A DNA stretch of 64,000 nucleotides from Fontibacter flavus (GTDB lineage Bacteria; Bacteroidota; Bacteroidia; Cytophagales; Cyclobacteriaceae), in NCBI RefSeq assembly GCF_042432905.1, contig NZ_JBHLWI010000002.1, forward strand, positions 83,833 through 147,832, written 5' to 3'. A program made the translations under genes and the position numbers. The notes under the pieces are model-generated. The model did no database searches and was not told where the DNA came from. It saw nothing but the letters and a program-made list of their open reading frames with translations. Positions 1-8,711 of this stretch are shown here, piece after piece. How positions within the stretch are numbered: position 1 is the stretch's first letter; each line of letters opens with the position of its first letter.

Positions 1-862
1 CTAAAAACTTCAAATTGGGAAGATTCTGAACGTTTTGTGGAAAAGCAATAAGTTGGTTGATAGAGAGGTTCAGGGATTCTAAATTGGTCAATACCGAAAA
101 ATCCGTATCAACTGTGCTCAGAAGGTTCCCTTCCAATGCTAAAATCTTTAATGAAGTCAGGTTACCAAGTTCCAGAGAGAAATTTTCCAGTTGGTTTCTG
201 TTGAAAGAAAGGGTTTCCAATTGCTTCAACACTGAGATTTCAGGTGCTAGACTTTGAATTTTACCATGTTCGATCCTCAAACTCTTTATTGATGTCAGTC
301 CCTGAATATGGCTTGGAACGACATCAATATTTGAAAACTGTATTTTCAATTCCTGAAGATTGTCCAATGTGGTAAGGGAAGGAGGTAAATGGTCCAATTC
401 AGTTCGGAAAATTTCCACTTTCCTAAGTTGTTCCAAATTGGAAAAAGAAGGAGGAAAGGGATCTGTTCCATCTAAGGGTACATTCTCCAATAAAATTTCT
501 TGCAACTTCCCCAATTTTCCAAAACTGCTTGGAAAAGCAGCAAGTTTGACGTTTCGAAGGGATAGGATTTTTAATTCTGCAAGATCTCCGATGGCTTCCG
601 GCAAATTTTCCATTGAAGGAAAATTCTCAAGTTCCAGAACGGCAAGGTTTTCAAATAAGCCGATTGATTCCGGTAAAACAGTCAAATCCCCTTCATTTAT
701 GAAGGATAACCTAAGGTTTTGAACTGATTTGGGGTTTTCCAGTGCCTCATGGAGATTATTATATCCCCTTAATTCAAGTTCCTCTTCTATTTCAGGTTCC
801 TCTGTAAAGTCACAAGAAGAAGCAAAAATCACAATCGAGAAAATGGCAATCAGTCTTTTCAT
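1..862 (-). CDS. Leucine-rich repeat lipoprotein, C-terminus outside the window
   Basis: Reading leftward from the ATG at 862 gives an open frame that runs off the window edge, so the gene is partial (287 codons visible). The N-terminus has a short hydrophobic signal ending in a lipobox with Cys17 (F-A-S-S-C), so it is predicted to be an exported, lipid-anchored protein. After an acidic linker, LxxLxxLxL leucine-rich repeats of about 23 residues begin near residue 55 and continue to the edge, of the type that alternates LPESIG/LENL phrases. Such proteins usually act in protein-protein contact at the cell surface, but nothing here identifies the partner. It is convergent with nothing and lies 81 bp downstream of the oxyR stop in the same direction, so co-transcription is possible. 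Confidence 0.8.
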   Translation of the reverse strand, partial: MKRLIAIFSIVIFASSCDFTEEPEIEEELELRGYNNLHEALENPKSVQNLRLSFINEGDLTVLPESIGLFENLAVLELENFPSMENLPEAIGDLAELKILSLRNVKLAAFPSSFGKLGKLQEILLENVPLDGTDPFPPSFSNLEQLRKVEIFRTELDHLPPSLTTLDNLQELKIQFSNIDVVPSHIQGLTSIKSLRIEHGKIQSLAPEISVLKQLETLSFNRNQLENFSLELGNLTSLKILALEGNLLSTVDTDFSVLTNLESLNLSINQLIAFPQNVQNLPNLKFL

Positions 863-943
863 AAAAGTTAAGTATGGGCTACGATAACATGCTCTTCTTA
901 CGGAGAAATGTTAGTTATGGTTTTAAACATTAAAAGTAAAGTT

Positions 944-1876
944 TTATTTGAACCTGACCACTTTGCCATGAGCCTTGGAAGTCATCTCCTGTGGAATGGC
1001 ATCACTGATTTCTTTGAAGAGTAATTCCACCAATTTTTTCTTGAGAAAACTTCTCGTCAACACAATACTTACCTCACGGATAGGCTCCTCCCCTTCAAAT
1101 CTCCTTAATCTTGTTTTTTCTTCATCGCTCAGGAAAAAGGTGGCCAATTCTGGCAGTAATGTGAAACCTGTATATTGGTTGACCATATTTCTAAGCCCCT
1201 CCAATGAACCACTTTCATAGTGGAAATTCATTCTTTCGAACTTATTTTGATTACACAGATTCAGGACCTGATCCCTGAAACAATGTCCCTGCTGCAACAT
1301 CCACATATCGTTGGTGTCCAAATCTTCCGCTACCAGTTTTTCTTTTTTGAGCAAAGGATGACCTTTGGACATATAAGCTAAAAATTTCTCGTAAAAAACT
1401 GGCTTTTCCAATATTCCAGGTTCATTGAGTGGGGTCACCACTATGCCTAAATCCAGTTCGTCGTTCTTGAGCTTCCTGATAATTTCTTCTGTGACGATCT
1501 CCTCCACCTGAATTTTAACGTTGGGATACTTTTCCAGAAAACTTTTGATAAAGCGGTGCAAAAGGTACGGTGCCAGGGTAGGGATTATTCCCAATTTGAT
1601 CACGCCACTGATATCGCCCTTCAATTGGGAAACCAGTTCGAAAATCCCTTTACTTTCAGAAACGACCTTTTTGGCCTGAGTGATGATCTGAGCACCGATT
1701 TCTGTAGGAATCACCGGCATTTTGGATCTGTCAAACAAAATGACCTCCAATTCCTTTTCAAGCTTACTTACTTGGGCACTCAGCGTCGGTTGGGTTACAA
1801 AACAAGATTCTGCAGCTTGGCCAAAATGTCTGAATTTGTCCACTGCAATGATATATTCGAGTTGCTGTATTGTCAT
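944..1876 (-). CDS. oxyR: Hydrogen peroxide-inducible LysR-type regulator OxyR
   Basis: This is a 310-residue LysR-family regulator. Residues 1-60 form the winged helix-turn-helix (TQPTLSAQVSKLE recognition helix) and about 90-300 form the periplasmic-binding-protein-like sensor domain. The sensor contains the redox motif GHCFRDQVLNLC with cysteines at exactly 199 and 208, the same positions as the disulfide-forming pair of Escherichia coli OxyR. This separates it from generic LysR proteins and supports peroxide sensing by disulfide formation. The ATG at 1876 gives a standard LysR N-terminus. It is divergent from the iron importer at 2017 across 140 bp, so the two probably share a control region. 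Catalase or peroxiredoxin genes are not visible nearby. Confidence 0.93.
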   Translation of the reverse strand: MTIQQLEYIIAVDKFRHFGQAAESCFVTQPTLSAQVSKLEKELEVILFDRSKMPVIPTEIGAQIITQAKKVVSESKGIFELVSQLKGDISGVIKLGIIPTLAPYLLHRFIKSFLEKYPNVKIQVEEIVTEEIIRKLKNDELDLGIVVTPLNEPGILEKPVFYEKFLAYMSKGHPLLKKEKLVAEDLDTNDMWMLQQGHCFRDQVLNLCNQNKFERMNFHYESGSLEGLRNMVNQYTGFTLLPELATFFLSDEEKTRLRRFEGEEPIREVSIVLTRSFLKKKLVELLFKEISDAIPQEMTSKAHGKVVRFK

Positions 1877-1965
1877 GTTCTTTTACTGGAAATAAGCTGA
1901 TTAGAAATGCATCATTCCGCTATATCGGGTCGGTCCACAAAGATAAAAATCTTTTTCTTTTTATT

Positions 1966-1973
1966 TAGATTTG
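1966..1973 (+). promoter_or_regulatory. Possible -7 element of the fbpA promoter
   Basis: The octamer TAGATTTG fits the Bacteroidota -7 consensus TAnnTTTG exactly and lies 43 bp before the ATG of the iron-binding lipoprotein gene. No clear TTG is present at the expected -33 distance, so the call rests on one half of the promoter. An AT-rich stretch just downstream (AAATAATGATTAATT) loosely resembles part of a Fur box, but the match is too weak to call. Confidence 0.35.
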
Positions 1974-2016
1974 ATTTAAATAATGATTAATTTCGCAGCC
2001 GTAATCCATTAGAATT

Positions 2017-3048
2017 ATGATCAAACAGATAATCAAAACCACCATAATTGCCGCTTTTGGCGCGGTTTTATTTTCCTGTGGAACGGGAGAAAAAGAAGAA
2101 GTAGTCAATGTCTACACCCATAGACATTATGAAGCTGATCAGCAACTTTTCGACAAATTTACCGAAGCGACAGGTATCAAAGTTAATGTTGTATCAGCCT
2201 CTGCAGATGAATTGATTCAGAAGTTGGAACTGGAAGGAGCCAATTCTCCAGCTGATGTGCTGATCACCGTTGATGCAGGCAGATTGCACAGGGCAGAAGA
2301 AAAAGGCTTATTACAGCCTGTCAGCTCAGAAGTATTAAATTCCAATATTCCGGCAAAATACAGAGACCAGGAAGGACATTGGTTTGGACTTACTTACAGA
2401 GCCAGAATTATTGCTTACAGTACAGAAAGGGTTAATCCAGAAGAACTGAGCACATATGAGGCTTTGACTGCACCAGAATGGAAAGGCCGCGTACTCACCA
2501 GGTCATCTGAAAACATCTATAACCAATCTCTTTTGGCTTCCATCATTGCCCATCATGGACAGGAAGGTGCTCAGGAATGGGCTGCAGGTCTATTGGCCAA
2601 TATGGCAAGGGATCCAAAAGGAAGCGACCGCGATCAGGTAAAGGCAGTAGCTGCCGGTGAAGGTGATGTGGCGATTGTCAACACTTATTACATAGGTATC
2701 ATGCTAAATGATGCCAACGAAGAAGAAAGAAAAGCAGCTGAGAAAATCGCGATTTTCTTCCCTAACCAAGAAAATAGAGGCACCCATATCAACATTTCCG
2801 GTGCGGGTGTGACTAAGTATGCGCCAAACAAGGAAAATGCCATCAAACTGATCGAATTCCTTTCCAATCAGGAAGCCCAGGAATTCTTGGCCAATATCAA
2901 CTTTGAGTATCCCGTAAATCCTAAAGCAGAATTTTCTGATTTGTTGAAAAAATGGGGAACATTCAAAGCGGATGAGCTACACCTTTCCGTGTTAGGAGAA
3001 AACAACAGCGATGCAGTAGTCATATTTGACAAAGTGGGCTGGAAATAA
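2017..3048 (+). CDS. fbpA: Ferric iron ABC transporter, substrate-binding lipoprotein
   Basis: This 343-residue periplasmic solute-binding protein is anchored through Cys21 (V-L-F-S-C lipobox). The mature part begins with the phrase VYTHRHYEAD (residues 32-41), typical of FutA/FbpA/AfuA ferric-binding proteins where His and Tyr in this segment can ligate iron. The tandem tyrosines Y224-Y225 in NTYYIG match the conserved iron-coordinating tyrosine pair of that family. It would capture Fe(III) in the periplasm and deliver it to the permease encoded nine bases downstream. Gene order binding protein, permease, ATPase is that of fbpABC. Divergent oxyR suggests co-regulation of iron uptake with oxidative stress. 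The substrate is inferred from the family; no siderophore genes are present. Confidence 0.88.
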   Translation: MIKQIIKTTIIAAFGAVLFSCGTGEKEEVVNVYTHRHYEADQQLFDKFTEATGIKVNVVSASADELIQKLELEGANSPADVLITVDAGRLHRAEEKGLLQPVSSEVLNSNIPAKYRDQEGHWFGLTYRARIIAYSTERVNPEELSTYEALTAPEWKGRVLTRSSENIYNQSLLASIIAHHGQEGAQEWAAGLLANMARDPKGSDRDQVKAVAAGEGDVAIVNTYYIGIMLNDANEEERKAAEKIAIFFPNQENRGTHINISGAGVTKYAPNKENAIKLIEFLSNQEAQEFLANINFEYPVNPKAEFSDLLKKWGTFKADELHLSVLGENNSDAVVIFDKVGWK

Positions 3049-3057
3049 ATTACCGTC

Positions 3058-4689
3058 TTGGATATTGTAAAGAGAAGTTATTATTGGTGGAATAAATGGA
3101 CTGGCTACTCGCTGCTGATCTTGCTGTTGGTAGCCACTCCACTCTTCACCATTTTCATTAAATTATTTGATAAGCCGGGAGATAGTTGGTCACATATTGC
3201 CAACAACCTCCTTTTTGGTTATTTCCAGAATACAATCTTACTCCTGATAGGAGTAGCATTTTTCACTTTTTTACTGGGTGTCAGTACAGCTTGGCTGGTT
3301 TCCAATTATGAATTTCCGGGCAGAAAATATTTCGAATGGCTGCTGATTCTACCATTGGGATTTCCTGGATATATCATGGCTTACACCTATGTAGGCATCC
3401 TGGATTATACCGGTCCCTTACAATCATTTCTCCGCAATACTTTTGACATTCATGTTAAGGGAAGCTTGATTGACATCATGAATCTTCCAGGAGCCATTTT
3501 TATACTTTCCATTACTTTATTTCCCTATGTATTTTTGATTTCCAGATCCTCATTTTTACAACAGTCCAAAACCTTACAGGAAGCCTCTTTTCTCTTGGGT
3601 GCCAATAGGATGCATACCTTCTTCAAGGTGGCGCTTCCCATGGCAAGACCGGCAATCGTTGCAGGTATTGCCCTTGCTTCCATGGAGGTGCTGAATGATT
3701 ACGGTACGGTAAAATACTTTGGTGTCAACACCTTTACTACAGGCATTTTCAGGGCTTGGTTTTCCTTAGGAGATTCCTCCACGGCAATTTACCTCGCTGC
3801 CATCCTGATGATGTTTGTGTTTGTTATCCTGTATTTGGAATCCCTGCAGCGCGGCAACAGACAGTATTCCGCCGTGAATGGCATCCAAAAACCCACAGCC
3901 CGTATCCATCCAACTTGGGGCAAAAAAATACTGTACACAGGTATCAGCTTGACAATCTTTTTGATCAGCTTCCTGTTTCCGTTTTTACAATTGCTGCATT
4001 GGGTCAGTATGACCTATTCGAAAGTGGTAAACAATGATTTCTTTTTATTGATCTACCGTAGCTTCGGTTTGGCCGCAGTAAGTGGCCTGATCATCGTGAT
4101 TTTCTCTGTGATTTTGCTTTATGCCCTGAGACTAAGCCCTTTCAAATGGGTGAAAAATATCAGTAAAGTAGCCACTTTGGGCTATGCCATCCCCGGAGCT
4201 GTAATTGCGGTAGGTGTGATGATCCCATTTATTGCGCTGGATAAATGGATTTATGGCTCATTCTTAAGCAGTAAAACAGCAGGATTGTTTTTCTCGGGAA
4301 CGCTCTTCGCCTTGGTATTTGCTTATATCGTTCGCTTTATGGCGGTCGGATATAATCCCGTGGAAGCAGGTTTTCAGAAAATCGGCATCCACATCAATGA
4401 AGCAAGCCGATTATTAGGCATCAGAAGCACCAAAACCCTTTGGAAAATTGACCTTCCCTTGATCAAAACAAGTTTGGTTTCGGGCATTATCCTGGTTTTT
4501 GTGGACGTATTAAAAGAATTACCCTTAACTTTGATTCTTCGTCCATTCAACTATCAGACATTGGCCACAAAAGCCTTTGATATGGCTACGAATGAGATGA
4601 TTGCTGAATCAGCCAATGCTGCTTTGATCATTATCCTGACAGGTATTATCCCGATAATTTTCCTGAACAGGCTGATCAAAAAGAGATAA
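3058..4689 (+). CDS. fbpB: Ferric iron ABC transporter, fused double permease
   Basis: This 543-residue inner-membrane protein has two tandem binding-protein-dependent permease domains (about residues 50-265 and 330-540), together giving roughly twelve membrane spans. Each half carries an EAA-type loop: EASFLLGANRMHTFFKVALPMARPA in parts of the first half and EASRLLGIRSTKTLWKIDLPL in parts of the second. The LLG...LP pattern is diagnostic for contacts with the ATPase. FbpB, FutB and AfuB iron permeases share this duplicated architecture. The start is a TTG nine bases after the fbpA stop; no in-frame ATG occurs for about 100 codons, so TTG is the best start. It is followed 23 bases later by the ATPase start. 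Confidence 0.87.
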   Translation: MDIVKRSYYWWNKWTGYSLLILLLVATPLFTIFIKLFDKPGDSWSHIANNLLFGYFQNTILLLIGVAFFTFLLGVSTAWLVSNYEFPGRKYFEWLLILPLGFPGYIMAYTYVGILDYTGPLQSFLRNTFDIHVKGSLIDIMNLPGAIFILSITLFPYVFLISRSSFLQQSKTLQEASFLLGANRMHTFFKVALPMARPAIVAGIALASMEVLNDYGTVKYFGVNTFTTGIFRAWFSLGDSSTAIYLAAILMMFVFVILYLESLQRGNRQYSAVNGIQKPTARIHPTWGKKILYTGISLTIFLISFLFPFLQLLHWVSMTYSKVVNNDFFLLIYRSFGLAAVSGLIIVIFSVILLYALRLSPFKWVKNISKVATLGYAIPGAVIAVGVMIPFIALDKWIYGSFLSSKTAGLFFSGTLFALVFAYIVRFMAVGYNPVEAGFQKIGIHINEASRLLGIRSTKTLWKIDLPLIKTSLVSGIILVFVDVLKELPLTLILRPFNYQTLATKAFDMATNEMIAESANAALIIILTGIIPIIFLNRLIKKR

Positions 4690-4712
4690 ACTAGGGAATT
4701 TTGGTCAATAGG

Positions 4713-5744
4713 ATGAGTATTTTATCACTCCAACACGTCAATAAAAAATATAGCCAAGCAAAAGACTTTGCCATCAATGATGTTTCTTTCGAAGTCAAAG
4801 AAGGAGAGATCCTTGCCTTGGTCGGGGAAAGCGGTTCGGGAAAAACCACTTTACTGAGATTAATTGCTGGATTGGAACATCCTGATTCCGGTAAAATTTC
4901 ACTTTCCGGCCAAATTATCGTAGAAGGCAAAAAATCAGTCCCTGCCCACCAAAGACAAGTGGGCATGGTATTTCAGGACTATGCCCTTTTCCCTCACTTG
5001 ACCATTTTGGAAAATGTAAAATTCGGTCTGACAAAGGGCAATACCGACCAAATTGCCTTAGATACCCTGAAATTGGTGGGATTGACAGAAGATTTTAGCA
5101 AATATCCACATCAATTATCCGGAGGACAGCAACAGCGTGTGGCTTTGGCAAGGGCCATTGCCCCCAATCCAAAAATCCTCTTGATGGACGAGCCTTTCAG
5201 CAACCTTGACGCCATGCTGAAGGATCAGGTCAGAGAGGAAATTCGACAAATTATCAAAAAAACAGGTATTACAGCTATTTTTGTCACGCACGATACCAAA
5301 GATGCCTTATCCACAGCAGACAGAATTGCCATCTTGCATAAAGGCTACCTGCAGCAGATAGACACACCTAAGGTATTGTACGAGACACCGGTAAATCCCT
5401 ACGTGGCGAACTTCTTTGGTAAAAGAAATGAAATCATCGCCATCCCAAGTGAAGATGGATTTTATACTTCATTTGGTTTTATCACCGATCCAGAGGCTAA
5501 GAAGTATTCAGGAAAAGTCAAGTTGCTTTTCCGCCCAGAACATGGAGAGGTGGTACAGCGGGATGGTCAGCAACTCGTAGGTAAAATTGTCAAAATCTCC
5601 TATTTCGGTAGTCATCAAGTTGTCAAACTTGCCGATGAAGAGGGGAAAAGAGTCACCATTAGGACCAATCCTGGAAGATCTTTTGAAGGGATGGATGAAG
5701 CCTGCTTCTACCTTTGGAAATATGATATAGAAGAGGCTTTTTAG
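4713..5744 (+). CDS. fbpC: Ferric iron ABC transporter, ATP-binding protein
   Basis: This 343-residue ABC ATPase energises the iron permease. Visible motifs are Walker A GESGSGKTT (38-46), Q-loop FQDY (87-90), signature LSGGQQQR (135-142), Walker B ILLMDE (155-160) and H-loop VTHD (191-194). A C-terminal extension from about 240 (PEHGEVV...GSHQVVKL) is the TOBE-type regulatory domain seen in FbpC/PotA/MalK proteins. The ATG at 4713 is preferred to a TTG at 4701 because the family starts shortly before the first beta strand. It is the last gene of the importer operon; about 770 bases without a gene follow. Confidence 0.9.
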   Translation: MSILSLQHVNKKYSQAKDFAINDVSFEVKEGEILALVGESGSGKTTLLRLIAGLEHPDSGKISLSGQIIVEGKKSVPAHQRQVGMVFQDYALFPHLTILENVKFGLTKGNTDQIALDTLKLVGLTEDFSKYPHQLSGGQQQRVALARAIAPNPKILLMDEPFSNLDAMLKDQVREEIRQIIKKTGITAIFVTHDTKDALSTADRIAILHKGYLQQIDTPKVLYETPVNPYVANFFGKRNEIIAIPSEDGFYTSFGFITDPEAKKYSGKVKLLFRPEHGEVVQRDGQQLVGKIVKISYFGSHQVVKLADEEGKRVTIRTNPGRSFEGMDEACFYLWKYDIEEAF

Positions 5745-5755
5745 AATCGAGCTTG

Positions 5756-5771
5756 CCTACCGTTAGGTAGG
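5756..5771. repeat. Dispersed palindromic core, copy 1
   Basis: CCTACCGTTAGGTAGG is an imperfect palindrome immediately after the fbpC stop. Related copies lie at 12448, 12716, 26267 and 29011. It is followed by degenerate GAGATTAGACACGAGCTTGG-type text that also recurs elsewhere. Confidence 0.6.
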
Positions 5772-6440
5772 AGATTAGACACGAGCTTGGCTACGTTTAG
5801 AAAAGAAACAAGACCCAAGAAGCAAGAAATAAGAATTTTGGAAGGTTGGACCGAACGTAAAGAAATCAGCCCTTTGGCTGCCCCTGAAGCTTTCAAGGTA
5901 GTGAGGGGTCAGGATGCAGAGTAGGAATATGAAGAAGAACCAAGGCAAAAGGCAAAAGTAAAAAGGGGTATTTTTGAACCATTGATATTCTTGGGATTAA
6001 GACTTTCCTTAAGATTCGTATTCTTTTGATTTCTGCTCAATATGGACTTAGCTTCTCTTTGTCATGCCGATATTTTAAAATCTCAGTATAGCGACACATT
6101 CGATGTCATAATCTTTTCTGTAAATGCCAAGCTTTCCTTTAACATTACTTTCTTCAGATACATCAATAAATGAAATCGAGACAAGGATTTGCCTCCAATT
6201 TTATTTGTCGATCTCATTCCTCCAAATCATGAAACAAGAGAATTTGTATCTACAGGTGATGGACAAGTCATGTAAAAAAGGAATAGAAATCTGTGCCCCC
6301 ATCCTTTGCACTGAGAGCGTTGTTAGCATACCTTATATCTATGCTACCTGCCTTTTATCAAACTGAGGCATCTTTCCGCTTATTTTTTACGATTTTAAAT
6401 TTTTAACAAAGGGCTTTTTGAAGTAATATTATACTGATAT

Positions 6441-6493
6441 TATCAAAAAGTGACAAATAATACATAGCTCTTGGAGCCAATCACTTTTTGATA
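6441..6493. promoter_or_regulatory. 13-bp inverted repeat upstream of the carbohydrate operon
   Basis: TATCAAAAAGTGA at 6441-6453 is repeated as its exact reverse complement at 6481-6493, separated by 27 bases, ending 26 bp before the ATG of the first operon gene. The half-sites are far enough apart for two operator sites or for a hairpin in the leader RNA. No T-run follows, so it does not look like a terminator. Confidence 0.55.
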
Positions 6494-6519
6494 AGGATTA
6501 ACCTTAAACCCTTTGTAGC

Positions 6520-7839
6520 ATGAAAAAAAGTAATTCCCAGTTTTCCCGAAGGAAATTTTTGGGAACCTCATTACTCGGAGCAGCCGGGCTTTCCTTTCTA
6601 CCTGGACTGAGTTCGGCCAAAAACCAAAACCATTCTGCTTTTGAAGACATCCATCAGATCCGCATGGGATTCATCGGTGTGGGACGTCAGGCCATGGGTA
6701 TTCTCAATGGCATGATGCGTATCTCTGGGGTGGAAGTCCTCGCCTGTGCAGATGTCTATGACATCAAAAGAGAAAGGTTCAAGTTGAGGGTAAATAAAAT
6801 TAGCTCAGAATTGGGCAAACCAAGCCCAAAAGTAGATACCTATTCCGAATACAAAGATTTATTGGCGAGGCCTGATATTGATGCAGTGGTCATTGCCTCT
6901 CCAGACCATTGGCATGCGCTGATGGCTATTGATGCCTGTAATGCCGGTAAGGATGTTTACCTGGAAAAGCCACTGACACTGACCATCAAAGAAGGTCAGG
7001 AACTCATCAAGGCAGTGAGGAAAAATGGAACTGTATTGGCTGTAGGAAGTCAGCAGCGTTCAGATCTGAATTTCCAACATGCTGCACGTATGGTCTTGAG
7101 GGGTAAAATTGGCAAAGTAGAAAAAGTTTTGGTACATGTAGGTCAGCCCGAACATCCCAAACCTTATGACCTTGAAAAGCAGGATATCCCTGCAGGATTG
7201 GACTGGAAATCCTGGCTGGGTCCCTTACCTGAAATGCATTTCAACGAACAACTCAATCCTCCGATTTCCCTAAATCCTGAAGAAAATGAAAAATTATGGG
7301 GTGCCTGGAGGTGGTACAGGGAAACTGGAGGCGGATACATGACTGATTGGGGAGCCCATATGTTTGATATAGCCCAATGGGGACTTGGAATGGACAGAAG
7401 TGGTCCGGTAAAAGTCATCCCTGGAAGAGATGGTCAGCCACTAACCTATCATTATGCCAATGGTGTGGAAATGGTTGTCGGGCCATTCGATGAAGGAAGA
7501 CAGGGCGTAAAATTCTTAGGAGATAAAGGCTGGATCAAGGTTTCCAGAGGAAATTTTGAGTCTTCCAATGCAAGCCTGAAGCCAACCATGGAAAGACCCA
7601 ACTTGGGGTATCCTCCACATTATTGGGATTTTATCGATTCCATCATCAAAAGAAAAGACCCCATTGTACCGGTCGAAGTGGGCCACAGCACCTGTGTCAT
7701 CTGCACCATCGGCAATATCACCAATGAACTGGGAAGGACTTTGGACTGGGATCCTGTAAACCAAACCTTCCCCAATGATTGGGAAGCAAAAGCCAGACTA
7801 CATTATAATTATGAAAATGGATACCAACTAAAATCCTAG
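6520..7839 (+). CDS. Tat-exported Gfo/Idh/MocA family oxidoreductase
   Basis: This is a 439-residue NAD(P)-dependent sugar dehydrogenase-like protein. A twin-arginine signal (S-R-R-K-F-L-G around residues 9-15) followed by a hydrophobic stretch predicts export folded with its cofactor. The Rossmann fold begins near residue 49 (GFIGVGRQAMG), and EKP at 149-151 is the family's signature near the nicotinamide. A conserved active-site stretch TDWGAHMFD lies at 275-283. Related exported oxidoreductases act on glycosides or sugar intermediates in the periplasm, often by oxidation-elimination chemistry. The exact substrate is unknown. It heads an operon with an isomerase-like protein (5 bp downstream), a GH78 enzyme and a thioredoxin-like lipoprotein. 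Confidence 0.87.
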   Translation: MKKSNSQFSRRKFLGTSLLGAAGLSFLPGLSSAKNQNHSAFEDIHQIRMGFIGVGRQAMGILNGMMRISGVEVLACADVYDIKRERFKLRVNKISSELGKPSPKVDTYSEYKDLLARPDIDAVVIASPDHWHALMAIDACNAGKDVYLEKPLTLTIKEGQELIKAVRKNGTVLAVGSQQRSDLNFQHAARMVLRGKIGKVEKVLVHVGQPEHPKPYDLEKQDIPAGLDWKSWLGPLPEMHFNEQLNPPISLNPEENEKLWGAWRWYRETGGGYMTDWGAHMFDIAQWGLGMDRSGPVKVIPGRDGQPLTYHYANGVEMVVGPFDEGRQGVKFLGDKGWIKVSRGNFESSNASLKPTMERPNLGYPPHYWDFIDSIIKRKDPIVPVEVGHSTCVICTIGNITNELGRTLDWDPVNQTFPNDWEAKARLHYNYENGYQLKS

Positions 7840-7844
7840 ATATT

Positions 7845-8708
7845 ATGAATAACAGAAGAGATTTTCTAAAAGCAACAGGGGCATTGGCTCTCTCCAGCCT
7901 GTTAAAACCATCGGCATTATGGGCAGATACCCTGGCAAAGAAGCCTATCGGTCTCCAATTGTATTCCGTCAGAGATGCCATGCGCGAAGATCCACAGGGA
8001 ACCCTCCAAATGGTGTCTTCCATAGGTTATAGAAGTCTGGAGACGGCCAATTATGCAGATGGAAAAGTATATGGAATGGATCCCGTATTTTTCAAAAAAT
8101 ACATCTCTGACCTGGGCATGAGATTAAGAAGTGCCCATTTGGGAGGACCCAGAACCTACGATCCTGCCAAAAAAGAGGAGGCATTGGATTGGTGGAAAAA
8201 GGCAGCTGATGACCACAAACTCATGGGTGCCAAATACCTGATCAAACCATCCATGCCTATTCCTACCACCTTGAAAGAACTTGATATTTGGTGTAATTAT
8301 TATAATGAGGTAGGAGAAATAGCCCAAAAAACAGGCTTAAAGTTTGGGTTCCATAACCATGCCAGGGAATTCGAAAAAATCGAAGGCAAAGTGATGATGG
8401 ATTACATGATCGAGAATACAGATCCTAAACTGGTTTGCTTTGAATTGGATGTCTATTGGTCCCAAAAAGGAGGTCAGGATCCAGTAGCCTATATCAATAA
8501 ATATGGAAAACGATTTCCCGTGTTGCATATCAAGGATGAAGAAGAAATCGGTGCTAGCGGTACCATGGATTTCAAATCCATCTTTGAGGCTGCTTACAAA
8601 AACGGCATGAAGGAATACTTTGTAGAAGTGGAGCGGTACAATTTTGAACCTGTCATCAGCGTACAGAAAAGCTATGAGTTTTTGAACAAAGCATCCTATG
8701 TCAGATAA
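7845..8708 (+). CDS. Exported sugar phosphate isomerase/epimerase-like TIM-barrel protein
   Basis: This 287-residue protein belongs to the xylose isomerase-like TIM-barrel (AP endonuclease 2) superfamily. It has its own Tat-like leader (N-R-R-D-F-L-K). Barrel phrases are visible: IGLQLYSVRD (strand 1), FGFHNHAREF (strand 5 region), CFELDVYW and VLHIKDEE, which supply the Glu, His and Asp metal ligands expected of the family. It follows the Gfo/Idh gene after 5 bp and precedes the GH78 gene by 3 bp. Pairing of Gfo/Idh with this family is common in Bacteroidota and Planctomycetota glycoside and polyol catabolism. Whether it is a true isomerase or a lyase-like partner in keto-glycoside processing cannot be decided from sequence. 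Confidence 0.83.
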   Translation: MNNRRDFLKATGALALSSLLKPSALWADTLAKKPIGLQLYSVRDAMREDPQGTLQMVSSIGYRSLETANYADGKVYGMDPVFFKKYISDLGMRLRSAHLGGPRTYDPAKKEEALDWWKKAADDHKLMGAKYLIKPSMPIPTTLKELDIWCNYYNEVGEIAQKTGLKFGFHNHAREFEKIEGKVMMDYMIENTDPKLVCFELDVYWSQKGGQDPVAYINKYGKRFPVLHIKDEEEIGASGTMDFKSIFEAAYKNGMKEYFVEVERYNFEPVISVQKSYEFLNKASYVR

Positions 8709-8711
8709 GCC

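Larger units (their letters stand above)
5745..6519. other. Long spacer with repeat remnants, no gene recognised
   Basis: No convincing reading frame was found on either strand. The first 90 bases carry the dispersed repeat (5756-5771 palindrome, then purine-rich AGAAACAAGA-type text). A small CAGCC/GGCTG hairpin lies around 5869-5882. The rest is AT-rich sequence without recognised features until the inverted repeat at 6441-6493. An 80-codon frame at 6124-6366 has no protein-like character and was rejected. Confidence 0.6.

Noticed and set aside
1974..1995. Fur box before fbpA
   Set aside because: AAATAATGATTAATT matches the hexamer pattern only partly, so no site is called.
6124..6366. 80-codon frame on the plus strand
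   Set aside because: No protein-like pattern, no neighbour support, and it lies in AT-rich spacer.
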